Assembly: GCA_026396355.1 (NCBI GenBank)
Contig: JAPLWY010000107.1
Span: 1 to 16,858 of the forward strand
DNA: 16,858 nucleotides
Direction of reading: 5' to 3'
Source of the DNA: Microcaldota archaeon
GTDB taxonomy: Archaea; Micrarchaeota; Micrarchaeia; Anstonellales; Anstonellaceae
Below are positions 1 through 5,243 of this stretch, piece after piece. Under the pieces are notes generated by a model that saw only the letters and a program-made list of their open reading frames with translations, did no database searches and had not been told where the DNA came from. The position numbers were made by a program, and so were the translations under genes. How positions within the stretch are numbered: the stretch's first letter is position 1; each line of letters begins with the position of its first letter.

Positions 1-540
1 CAGGGAAGAGTAAACTCCGAAAAGCGAGTCGCACACCTTCACGTATTCGTCAGCGAATTTCGAGCTCATTATCCTCTCTTCGCGAAGATAGCGGTAATTG
101 CCGTTTTCCTTCTGGTCAAAGTAAACGTAGCGCGTGGACTTTTCCAGGGGGGAAATGCCAATCCGCGCATCCTGCATGAACTTGGTGGCAAGGTTGGAAA
201 TGTTTTCGCAGGCAAGGTGCGCCCCGCCCAGCTCGGCGACCGAGTCATCTCCGTAGCCGACCAAAACGCGCTCGTAAAACTCTTCCGCCTTCTTGGTGGC
301 AACGAATTGCGATTCGCCCCTTCCCTTGATTTCTCCGACAATTGCCTCAAAGCCGGACTCTGGATTCAGGATGAACTCGTCAAGAAGCACGCGGCGGAGC
401 GACTTTGAGGAGCGGGAATAGCGGGAGAAAAGCGCGCCTTTCACAGCCTCCGGAAGGTTCACAAGCGCAAACACGTCGGAATCCACATTGGTGCAAAACT
501 GGGAAAGAATTGCCCGTTCGTTATCCGTAAAGTTTTCCAT
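1..540 (-). CDS. ThyX-like (FAD-dependent thymidylate synthase superfamily) protein, N-terminal part
   Basis: The gene starts at the ATG at 540 and runs off the left edge, so 180 residues are visible. They resemble the long archaeal/bacterial ThyX-like (Thy1 superfamily) proteins: a segment beginning LPEAVKGALFSRYSRS (about residues 29-44), then GYGDDSVAELGGAHL (95-109) and ISPLEKSTRYVYF (129-141). In ThyX the SxRY segment contributes to the flavin/dUMP site. Canonical ThyX makes dTMP from dUMP using FAD and methylene-tetrahydrofolate. The full RHRxxS signature is not visible here, so catalytic activity cannot be judged. GGTG lies 9 nt before the ATG. The gene diverges from the LSm gene and shares a near-palindromic TATA element with it. 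The family call is from recalled motifs; the function is less certain than the family. Confidence 0.8.
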   Translation of the reverse strand, partial: MENFTDNERAILSQFCTNVDSDVFALVNLPEAVKGALFSRYSRSSKSLRRVLLDEFILNPESGFEAIVGEIKGRGESQFVATKKAEEFYERVLVGYGDDSVAELGGAHLACENISNLATKFMQDARIGISPLEKSTRYVYFDQKENGNYRYLREERIMSSKFADEYVKVCDSLFGVYSSL

Positions 541-572
541 GCCCGCACCCGGAGTTGGAAAGTTGGCAGGAG

Positions 573-583
573 ATGTTTAAAAC
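573..583. promoter_or_regulatory. Near-palindromic TATA element shared by divergent genes
   Basis: The sequence ATGTTTAAAACAT is almost its own reverse complement. It lies about 33-43 nt from the ThyX-like start (leader about 12 nt) and about 62-72 nt from the LSm start (leader about 40 nt). It is the only AT-rich box in the 104-nt divergent spacer, so it probably serves both directions. The position is seen; the promoter role is inferred. Confidence 0.55.
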
Positions 584-644
584 ATTTCCCCCCTGAATGA
601 GAGAGAGCCAGAGGATTCCTCATGGTTTTTATGGAGGTTTTGAC

Positions 645-890
645 ATGACTGAGAAAAGGCCGTTTGACATATTGAACAGCTCGTTGAACAACAACGTGAT
701 AGTCGGGATAAAGGGAGGGCGCGAAATACGCGGGCTCATGGTTTCATACGACGTTCACATGAACATTGTTATTGAAAAGGCAGAAGTGATCGAGATGGAA
801 AGAACGCCCGAGGGCAACAAGGAGAAAGTAAGAGGGCTCGGGACTGTTCTTCTGAGGGGAGACTCGGTAGTCTACATTTCACCTGCTTGA
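645..890 (+). CDS. Archaeal Sm-like (LSm/SmAP) RNA-binding protein
   Basis: An 81-residue protein of typical archaeal Sm length. The Sm1 motif lies around residues 24-42 (REIRGLMVSYDVHMNIVI) with the conserved D37 and M39-N40. The Sm2 motif is RGDSVVYIS (71-79). Archaeal Sm proteins form hexa- or heptameric rings that bind U-rich RNA, and their genes often sit near RNA-processing genes. The start at 645 is chosen because GGAGGT (633-638) precedes it at good spacing. An upstream in-frame ATG at 597 would add 16 residues that do not look like the family. The small membrane-protein gene follows 25 nt downstream, probably in the same transcript. Confidence 0.93.
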   Translation: MTEKRPFDILNSSLNNNVIVGIKGGREIRGLMVSYDVHMNIVIEKAEVIEMERTPEGNKEKVRGLGTVLLRGDSVVYISPA

Positions 891-915
891 ATTGTGGGGA
901 AAACGAGGTGGAAAC

Positions 916-1101
916 GTGGATTTGAAAAGCCTGCTTGCAGGAGTACTGCTCGCATTCGGAGTATCCAACCTGCTGGTTGTGATGGGAATCCCGTTCGGTG
1001 TTCCGCGCGACTTGGTGGTTGTGGCAGACATGCCGATTGGAACAGTGGTAGTGGCGCTGCTCTCGCTTGGGATTGCATTCTACCTCATCAAGAAGAAGTA
1101 G
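916..1101 (+). CDS. Small two-helix membrane protein
   Basis: A 61-residue protein with two hydrophobic segments, about residues 5-25 and 40-57, and a C-terminal KKK. The GTG start at 916 is chosen because GAGGTG (905-910) sits just upstream; a TTG at 892 would start inside the ribosome-binding region. It lies 25 nt after the LSm stop and is probably cotranscribed with it. I do not recognise the family. The Lys-rich C-terminus suggests both ends face the cytoplasm. Confidence 0.72.
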   Translation: MDLKSLLAGVLLAFGVSNLLVVMGIPFGVPRDLVVVADMPIGTVVVALLSLGIAFYLIKKK

Positions 1102-1102
1102 A

Positions 1103-1110
1103 TTTTTTTT
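1103..1110 (+). terminator. T8 tract after the LSm operon
   Basis: A run of eight T residues starts 2 nt after the stop codon of the 61-residue protein. Archaeal RNA polymerase terminates at oligo-U without needing a hairpin. The tract may also serve as an AT-rich element for transcription across the hairpin array into tRNA-Ala, which has no TATA box of its own at the usual distance. Confidence 0.55.
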
Positions 1111-1124
1111 GTTATTTGATTCCG

Positions 1125-1253
1125 ATGAAACCCTGCGGGATTTCATTGTCGGTGCCGTGCTTTGGCACGACATCCAACGAAATCCTGATGGATTTCATTG
1201 TCGGTGCCGTGCTTTGGCACGACATCCAACGAAATCCTGATGGATTTCATTGT
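1125..1253 (+). repeat. Alternating hairpin array with a 52-bp tandem repeat abutting tRNA-Ala
   Basis: A 52-bp unit is present twice without mismatch (1139-1190 and 1191-1242), and its first 11 bases occur a third time (1243-1253). Each unit contains two hairpins. Type X is GAAATCC-TGAT-GGATTTC (1179-1196 and 1231-1248). Type Y is a GTC/GAC plus GTGCC/GGCAC stem with one bulged G (1148-1171 and 1200-1223). A diverged X hairpin (ATGAAACCC, TGC loop) occupies 1125-1146. The order is therefore X-Y-X-Y-X. The last base of the array is immediately followed by the first base of tRNA-Ala. Confidence 0.85.
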
Positions 1254-1361
1254 GGGCTTGTGGCGCAATGGTAGCGCGCCTGCATGGCATGCAGGAGGCT
1301 GAGGGTTCGAAAGCCTGCTTCGGCAGATTTGCCGGCGCAGCCGTCAATCCCTCCAAGTCCA
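1254..1361 (+). tRNA. tRNA-Ala(GGC) with a 36-nt T-loop insertion
   Basis: All arms fold. The acceptor is GGGCTTG (1254-1260) with CAAGTCC (1354-1360), including the G3-U70 alanine identity pair, and A73 is at 1361. The D stem is GCGC/GCGC, and the anticodon stem CCTGC/GCAGG carries the loop ATGGCAT with anticodon GGC (1286-1288). The T stem is GAGGG (1301-1305) with CCCTC (1349-1353). The segment between the T-stem strands is 43 nt instead of 7. Removing 1311-1346 (or a frame shifted by one base) restores the loop TTCGAAT and a 72-nt tRNA. CCA is not encoded, and a T6 tract (1362-1367) follows. Confidence 0.9.
1311..1346 (+). other. Candidate tRNA intron in the T-loop (after position 58)
   Basis: This 36-nt segment separates TTCGA from AT of the T-loop. 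Because of repeated A bases the boundaries can slide one base either way. It can form small hairpins, either CTGC-TTCG-GCAG or GGCA-GATT-TGCC, plus CGGC-GCA-GCCG. I could not draw a clean bulge-helix-bulge motif with a 4-bp helix at the junctions, so splicing is inferred from the restored tRNA fold, not from the cleavage motif. Confidence 0.65.
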
Positions 1362-1375
1362 TTTTTTCTTCTTGC

Positions 1376-2755
1376 TTAATCCGACGTGCGATATAGGTCT
1401 ATTGTGGCTTCGCTTCCGCAACCTGCCCTTAGCCACAGCTCGTATGTCTTGCCATACTGGTTTTTGTAGTGAAGCGGGGAGGTTTTGCGCGCAATCCCGA
1501 CCGAATCAGCCACCTTGTCGGAGTCATATATCCCTATTGCCGCAAACGGAGAGGTGGTGTTCGTATCCCCGCAGGCTATAAGCGAGATATAAAAGTCCCG
1601 CTCGCTGTCTCGCATTTCGCCCATGGGGAGGGCAAATGATGCCAGCTTGTCTTCGCTTGGCTGAGCTTGCGTGGTGGTGCGCCTGAAAGAGTACAGGCGG
1701 TTTCCCTCGATTGAACTGTTTTCCACCTCATAAATGCCGGCGCTTGCAAACCTGCTTTTGTTCTGGTCCACAAACGAGCCGTCATAGTAGATGGCGTATT
1801 TTTTGCCGTCCGATGACTTGAGCACATAGGCTTGGGCTTGAGGCACCTTGATAGACTGCACAAGGGTGTGATTGAGGTAAATCCCGTAAATCGCGGCTGG
1901 CTGGTTGGCAGGGTAGCAATCCAGCTCCTCGAACATCATGGTTTCGGATCCGACCGGGATTGATGAATTCATCCGCAGCGCCTTGCGGGAAATCTCGCGC
2001 CCGAGATTGGAGATGTTCTCCAGCATGCCGTCATTTGGATTGCCGATTATGTCCTGGTAAAGCTTCCAGTCAAAGCTGGTGTTGTTGTCGCGCGCATCGA
2101 ATGCATAGACTTGGACGCGCTTGAAGTATATGTTTGATGCTGCCTGGGTCGGCCCCACGAATATCCAGAAGCGCCGTCCCTGAGGGGTGACAAATCTAAC
2201 CTCGGAACTGGGAAATGCCTGGATGCTCCTGTTTGCCCTGCCATCGGCGTACCTGATTGTGATGAGCGCCGGCTCGGATTCATGGAAAATCCATATGTCG
2301 TCGAGCTTTACCGAGCCTTCGGTGAAATTGAGAATGTCGCCCACGCGCATTATTTTTGAGACTATTATCGGCGCAGGGGGCGCTTGCGCCGCGTTTTGCG
2401 TTACATTGGGCAGGGGGGCGGGAGCTGCAGATGCGTTTTGCCGTTCTGAAGCGTTGTTCGCCGCGCCGGCAGAAGGGGCAGTGCAATTCTCTTCCCACGT
2501 GCGCAGGCACTTTTGCTTGCTTTCGCACCAGGTGTAGCCTGCCGAGCCTATGCAGCCGTGCGAGTCGCGGTCATTGCCCACCAAAGCGCTTGAGGCGGGA
2601 TTTTCCTTTTGCGCCGGCGCTGTTGTCTGCGCGACCTGTGCAGGCGCTGAAGCATTGTTTTGCGAAGAAACCTTCGGCTGAGCGCCAGATTCAGGCATTG
2701 CACAGCCGAAAAGCAGTGCAAGCGAGATCAGCAGGATTGGAACAAGATTGCGCAA
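1376..2755 (-). CDS. Secreted lipoprotein with a Cys-rich motif, unknown function
   Basis: A 459-residue exported protein. A short N-terminus leads to a hydrophobic stretch ending in the lipobox LLFGC (Cys18), so it is probably lipid-anchored outside the cell. A low-complexity Ala/Pro/Asn/Gln linker follows, interrupted by a four-cysteine motif (C68, C77, C83, C91) with the core GSAGYTWCESKQKCL, a motif I recall from other archaeal surface proteins. The rest looks beta-rich, carries several N-glycosylation sequons and has no membrane helix. The TTG start at 2755 is chosen because GGTGAT precedes it at the spacing used elsewhere in the window. A TTG at 2785 would add ten residues. It diverges from the 2839 gene. 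The function is unknown. Confidence 0.75.
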   Translation of the reverse strand: MRNLVPILLISLALLFGCAMPESGAQPKVSSQNNASAPAQVAQTTAPAQKENPASSALVGNDRDSHGCIGSAGYTWCESKQKCLRTWEENCTAPSAGAANNASERQNASAAPAPLPNVTQNAAQAPPAPIIVSKIMRVGDILNFTEGSVKLDDIWIFHESEPALITIRYADGRANRSIQAFPSSEVRFVTPQGRRFWIFVGPTQAASNIYFKRVQVYAFDARDNNTSFDWKLYQDIIGNPNDGMLENISNLGREISRKALRMNSSIPVGSETMMFEELDCYPANQPAAIYGIYLNHTLVQSIKVPQAQAYVLKSSDGKKYAIYYDGSFVDQNKSRFASAGIYEVENSSIEGNRLYSFRRTTTQAQPSEDKLASFALPMGEMRDSERDFYISLIACGDTNTTSPFAAIGIYDSDKVADSVGIARKTSPLHYKNQYGKTYELWLRAGCGSEATIDLYRTSD

Positions 2756-2808
2756 ATTATCACCAGAAGGCTTTTGCGCGCGCAATGTTTATTTGCCTGC
2801 CCCAAATC

Positions 2809-2818
2809 CCTTTTAATG
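2809..2818. promoter_or_regulatory. TATA element between divergent genes
   Basis: CTTTTAATGG lies 26 nt before the ATG at 2839, which fits a leaderless transcript for that gene. On the opposite strand it reads CCATTAAAAG and could drive the lipoprotein gene with a leader of about 30 nt. No other AT-rich box is present in the spacer. Confidence 0.45.
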
Positions 2819-2838
2819 GTTAGCTGAGAATTGGGCTT

Positions 2839-3036
2839 ATGGCATCGGACAAGATGAGGGCAGTAATCGCGTTTGTCAAGGTGTTGGTCGCCATAGGGAT
2901 AGGCTATGGCATATTCGCGCTTTGGACAAGCTACCGCGTGGACGATGAGTATTGGTATCCGTACGTTGCGTGGCTGATATCATCCGTGATGGTATTCATA
3001 TTGCTCTCGAAACTCAACAAGGGAAGCGGCGACTAG
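2839..3036 (+). CDS. Small two-helix membrane protein
   Basis: A 65-residue protein with two hydrophobic segments, about residues 8-28 and 42-57, separated by a polar, aromatic segment (SYRVDDEYWYPY). There is no Shine-Dalgarno sequence, and a TATA box centred near 2813 places transcription at or next to the ATG, so translation is probably leaderless. The gene ends 6 nt before the TATA box of the RNase P RNA. I do not recognise the family. Confidence 0.7.
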   Translation: MASDKMRAVIAFVKVLVAIGIGYGIFALWTSYRVDDEYWYPYVAWLISSVMVFILLSKLNKGSGD

Positions 3037-3041
3037 GCGGG

Positions 3042-3049
3042 TTTTTATA
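3042..3049 (+). promoter_or_regulatory. TATA box of the RNase P RNA gene
   Basis: TTTTTATA lies 22-28 nt before the predicted RNA 5' end near 3070, the standard archaeal spacing. Confidence 0.65.
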
Positions 3050-3069
3050 GGGTTGCAGCCACTATGCTA

Positions 3070-3325
3070 GCGGAGCGGCGGGAGGACGGCTAACCTGTCC
3101 AGCAATGGAAAAGGAGGAAGTTCTGCCCACCGTAAGAGTCCTAGCCCCTTAAGGGGGCATCGGGAACAGAAACGAGACTTCCGCGCGCGAATGAGAATGA
3201 CGAAAGGAGACGCGCGACGGATGATGAAACGGCCCGTGTATGGATGCTATGCGCGGTGCAAGGCCTTGTGCCGCTCAGTCTAATGCCGTCTAAAACAGAA
3301 GGCAGGCTACCACCCGCCGCTCCAA
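3070..3325 (+). ncRNA. rnpB: RNase P RNA (archaeal type)
   Basis: This is the catalytic RNA that removes 5' leaders from pre-tRNAs. The two ends form an uninterrupted 11-bp P1 helix: GGAGCGGCGGG (3072-3082) with CCCGCCGCTCC (3313-3323). Inside it are a P3-like hairpin (GGAC/GTCC, 3083-3098), the conserved block GGAGGAAGTTCTGCCC (3112-3127), the specificity-domain motif ACAGAAACGAGAC, the block GATGAAACGGCCCG, and the 3' block ACAGAAGGCAGGCTAC. CTGCC of the first block can pair with GGCAG of the last to form P4. At about 255 nt it is on the short side for archaea. It sits directly upstream of the interrupted tRNA-Met. The strand follows from the conserved blocks. Confidence 0.9.
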
Positions 3326-3337
3326 AAAACTTGCCCC

Positions 3338-3343
3338 TTTTAA
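3338..3343 (+). promoter_or_regulatory. TATA box of the tRNA-Met gene
   Basis: TTTTAA lies 27-32 nt before the first base of tRNA-Met (3370), between the RNase P RNA and the tRNA. It suggests that the tRNA can be transcribed separately. Confidence 0.5.
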
Positions 3344-3408
3344 TTCCTTTCCTCAAATATCCCTATCGTGCCAAGGTAACTCAGTTTGGTCAGAGTGCCA
3401 GACTCATA

Positions 3409-3527
3409 ATCGCGCCGCCTGTAAAGGGCTGCGCTGGAATTGTGAGTGATGAGTGCGCGCAGGCGCACGATGATATACAAAGGTATTCGCAGGGCGGATG
3501 CGCCCTGAAATCAGACGCCGCTGAGAA
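3409..3527 (+). other. tRNA-Met intron 1, canonical anticodon-loop position
   Basis: A 119-nt intron with a textbook bulge-helix-bulge core. CTCA (3403-3406) pairs with TGAG (3522-3525). A TAA bulge (3407-3409) is cut after its second base, and an AAA bulge (3526-3528) is cut after its second base. The exon helix CCAGA/TCTGG abuts directly. The intron body contains two clean hairpins, GTGCGC-GCAG-GCGCAC (3453-3468) and GGGCG-GATG-CGCCC (3492-3505). There is no room for a homing endonuclease. Confidence 0.9.
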
Positions 3528-3548
3528 ATCTGGAAGTCGCGTGTTCAA

Positions 3549-3688
3549 TCCCCAGCCCCCTTTCTCCCTCTTTTTGCCCTCGGGCAAAAAGGGGCGCCTT
3601 TTTCGCTTCGGCGAAAAAGTGCGTTGAAGAAAGGGTGCTAGGGCTACCCCCCAAAGAACGGAAAATGTGTTTGGGAGGTCGGGAACAA
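3549..3688 (+). other. tRNA-Met intron 2, T-loop position
   Basis: A 140-nt intron between TTCAA and AT of the T-loop. At the junctions GTTC (3543-3546) can pair with GAAC (3683-3686). This leaves 3-nt bulges AAT (3547-3549) and AAA (3687-3689), each cut after the second base, as in a bulge-helix-bulge motif. The exon helix is then GCGT/ACGC, with T3690 and C3691 left unpaired, so the motif is relaxed. The intron contains hairpins H1 and H2 of the four-hairpin family, and a CCCAAA/TTTGGG stem (3650-3655 with 3670-3675). Confidence 0.85.
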
Positions 3689-3754
3689 ATCACGCCCTTG
3701 GCACTTTTTTGCTTCAGCAAAAAAGGCTACCCCTTTTTCGTCGCTACGAAAAAG
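3570..3754. repeat. Family of four 22-nt hairpins in two pairs
   Basis: The four hairpins H1 (3570-3591), H2 (3598-3619), H3 (3704-3725) and H4 (3733-3754) have one design: C, five T, three variable bases, a 4-nt loop, three complementary bases, five A, G. The inner arms are GCC/GGC, CGC/GCG, TGC/GCA and CGT/ACG, so they differ while pairing is kept. The loops are CTCG, TTCG, TTCA and CGCT. Spacers within the pairs are 6 and 7 nt. The first pair lies inside tRNA-Met intron 2. H3 begins at the base after the tRNA discriminator, and H4 overlaps the stop codon of the minus-strand gene. GGCTACCCC occurs at 3642-3650 and 3725-3733. Confidence 0.85.
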
Positions 3755-4328
3755 CGGGTGGCACTTTATTTTTCATATTCTCAATCGGTTTATGATGTGT
3801 TGTTGAGCGCGAGTTTTTCATCTTAAAGAGTGCGAGTGCGCTCTTGAAGCCATCGTCCAATTCTTTGAGTTCTTCCAGTTTTTTATATTTTTGTCCTTGG
3901 TAGTTTATGGCTGACACCAAAAGTTGCTCGTCTTTCGCATGGGGCTTGACACAGATATATCCGGGTTGCCATAGTGCCGTTTCGTCGAAAATCGCGAATT
4001 CTTTTGTATTTTTATAGCGCCTGATAATTGTGCCGTATTTTTCTTGTTTATAGGTAGTATCAAATGGGTTGGTGCTATAGCCTCTTTTGACAATCCCCAG
4101 AACCTCGCTCATCAGGTCCTTGGATTTCCCGACAATAAGCATTATCCTTTCGGTAAAGGGGGTTCCTTTTATGGGCGACAGATATTCTTCGCGGATTGTG
4201 TCATGAGCGCCAAGAACACTGTCGGTATAGTCCCACGCAACCGCAGTTAATTCTTTGATTGTTTTGCCCTTTTCTGTAATCCGAAGCACACCGTTGTTGA
4301 GGGAATAGTGATAGTCTGTCGATGCCAT
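3744..4328 (-). CDS. Hypothetical protein, AT-richer than its neighbours
   Basis: A 194-residue soluble protein without a signal peptide or membrane helix. The N-terminal half is mixed alpha/beta, and a Lys/Glu-rich helix (about residues 146-172) lies near the C-terminus. I do not recognise a family. The ATG at 4328 is chosen because GGTGGT lies 10 nt upstream; a TTG seven codons further up is unlikely. The TATA box TTTATAAA (4366-4373) gives a leader of about 13 nt. The stop codon and last residues lie in hairpin H4, and the hairpins may act as its terminator. The coding DNA looks clearly AT-richer than the neighbouring genes, which hints at recent acquisition. Confidence 0.75.
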   Translation of the reverse strand: MASTDYHYSLNNGVLRITEKGKTIKELTAVAWDYTDSVLGAHDTIREEYLSPIKGTPFTERIMLIVGKSKDLMSEVLGIVKRGYSTNPFDTTYKQEKYGTIIRRYKNTKEFAIFDETALWQPGYICVKPHAKDEQLLVSAINYQGQKYKKLEELKELDDGFKSALALFKMKNSRSTTHHKPIENMKNKVPPAFS

Positions 4329-4365
4329 TGGAACCACCCACCATGCCAAAATGTGTCTGGAAGTG

Positions 4366-4373
4366 TTTATAAA
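4366..4373 (-). promoter_or_regulatory. TATA box for the 194-residue hypothetical gene
   Basis: TTTATAAA (read GTTTATAAACA-like on both strands) lies 38-45 nt before the ATG at 4328. The same box precedes the gene at 5202. The remainder of the spacer up to 4557 shows no gene or RNA that I can recognise. Confidence 0.6.
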
Positions 4374-4557
4374 TCGTGCTTCAAATCACTCCTTCTGCAA
4401 CTAAATTAGCTAAAACAGCCCATTGGCAAGCCTGCTAAAAATCAATGCCCCAGCAGTCTATTCCTGCGGATGTCAGTCAAAGCGAATAGATTGATATTTT
4501 TTCTTTTCAAAACTAGCGGAAGCAAAAAACAAGCAAAAACAGGAAGATTGCCCTTTT

Positions 4558-5202
4558 CTACGGAACCAGGGCCATTGCGTCTTTTATCGCGGTGACGGCA
4601 TTTAATGGAACGGAACAGAGCATTCCGTAGAGGCTTTTCCTGTTGCCAGAGGAATAAGACTCTATTCCGCCAAGCAGCCGTCCTGCAACCGCGCCGCAGA
4701 CGCAGTAAAACCCGGCAAGAAGCCCGGCACTTTGCGGGTTTTTCAATGCATCCGACACAGATGCAAACAAGGTTATTGCCACGCCCAGCACAAGACCGGC
4801 GGCAGCGCCAACCCCGGTTGTTATCTTTGGACGGCGTATTGCATTGAGAGCCGATGACGCCCAATACAGGTCATTTGAGGAAAGCGCCTGGAGCTCGAGT
4901 GCGGCATATTTCATTTGCTCGGGAGTTGGCTTGAGATTCTGGGAGAATGCGGCCTTTTTGACAACCGACTCGCACGATTCAAGGGACCGGTTGTTTTTGC
5001 CTGCGCGGTATTCCTTGAGAAGCATTTTCAGGTCCTTTTTTGAAAAGCCGGTCTTGCCCTGCACTTCCTCCAGGCTGATTTTATCCTTGATAAATGGCTG
5101 TGTAACCTGTTTTCCGCAGACATTCATACGCTGGCTCACGGTGGTTTGGGAAGAACGCGGCTGGAAGACATTAACGTCGAGCTGTTTTTTTGTAAATCTC
5201 AC
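4558..5202 (-). CDS. Hypothetical membrane protein
   Basis: A 214-residue protein. Residues 1-125 are polar and helical, with a segment (about 40-66, EEVQGKTGFSKKDLKMLLKE) that looks like a small helix-turn-helix or helical bundle. Two hydrophobic glycine-rich helices follow (about 128-150 and 158-180), then a short amphipathic tail. The N-terminal region probably faces the cytoplasm. The GTG start at 5202 has AGAGGTG at the usual spacing. I do not recognise the family. It lies apart from its neighbours, with its own TATA box, so it is probably a single-gene transcript. Confidence 0.75.
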   Translation of the reverse strand: MRFTKKQLDVNVFQPRSSQTTVSQRMNVCGKQVTQPFIKDKISLEEVQGKTGFSKKDLKMLLKEYRAGKNNRSLESCESVVKKAAFSQNLKPTPEQMKYAALELQALSSNDLYWASSALNAIRRPKITTGVGAAAGLVLGVAITLFASVSDALKNPQSAGLLAGFYCVCGAVAGRLLGGIESYSSGNRKSLYGMLCSVPLNAVTAIKDAMALVP

Positions 5203-5235
5203 AGATACACCTCTGGCTTAATATGTGGTAATGTG

Positions 5236-5243
5236 TTTATAAA
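5236..5243 (-). promoter_or_regulatory. TATA box for the 214-residue membrane protein gene
   Basis: TTTATAAA within TGTTTATAAACG lies about 34-41 nt before the GTG start at 5202, giving a leader of about 10-12 nt that holds the ribosome-binding site. The rest of the spacer to 5360 shows nothing recognisable. Confidence 0.6.

Larger units (their letters stand above)
3370..3703 (+). tRNA. tRNA-Met(CAT), elongator type, with two introns
   Basis: Three exons, 3370-3408, 3528-3548 and 3689-3703, join into a perfect 75-nt tRNA. The acceptor GCCAAGG pairs with CCTTGGC, with A73 at 3703. The D stem is ACTC/GAGT, and the anticodon stem CCAGA/TCTGG carries the loop CTCATAA (anticodon CAT, 3405-3407). 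The T stem is GCGTG/CACGC with loop TTCAAAT. The anticodon stem lacks the three G-C pairs of initiators, and the exons match the archaeal elongator-Met pattern; tRNA-Ile2 (CAT) is less likely. Intron 1 is at the canonical 37/38 site and intron 2 is in the T-loop after position 58. CCA is not encoded. Confidence 0.9.

Noticed and set aside
597..644. Upstream ATG for the LSm protein
   Set aside because: The extra 16 residues do not fit the family, while GGAGGT precedes the ATG at 645 at proper spacing.
1139..1253. Tandem 52-bp repeats as a CRISPR array
   Set aside because: The units are directly adjacent with no unique spacers, and each contains two different hairpins. There are no cas genes in the window.
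894..1274. A 126-residue open frame overlapping the small membrane protein and the hairpin array
   Set aside because: It runs through tandem repeats into tRNA-Ala and is out of frame with the well-supported 61-residue membrane protein.
3446..3508. C/D box guide RNA inside tRNA-Met intron 1 (GTGATGA at 3446-3452, CTGA at 3505-3508)
   Set aside because: Box C is followed at once by a strong hairpin instead of a guide segment, there is no clear C'/D' pair, and the flanking terminal stem is weak. A snoRNA-type covariance search would settle it.
3370..3570. tRNA-Met ending at CCCCAGCCCCC (about 3550-3560)
   Set aside because: That sequence pairs with neither the T stem GCGTG nor the acceptor GCCAAGG. 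The perfect partners CACGC and CCTTGGC lie at 3691-3702.
3244..3627. Open reading frames across the RNase P RNA and tRNA-Met region
   Set aside because: They overlap well-supported structured RNAs, have no ribosome-binding site and show no protein-like composition.
3409..3688. Homing endonuclease or mobile intron in tRNA-Met
   Set aside because: The introns are 119 and 140 nt, contain no coding frame of relevant size and no group I or II core. They look like protein-spliced archaeal introns.
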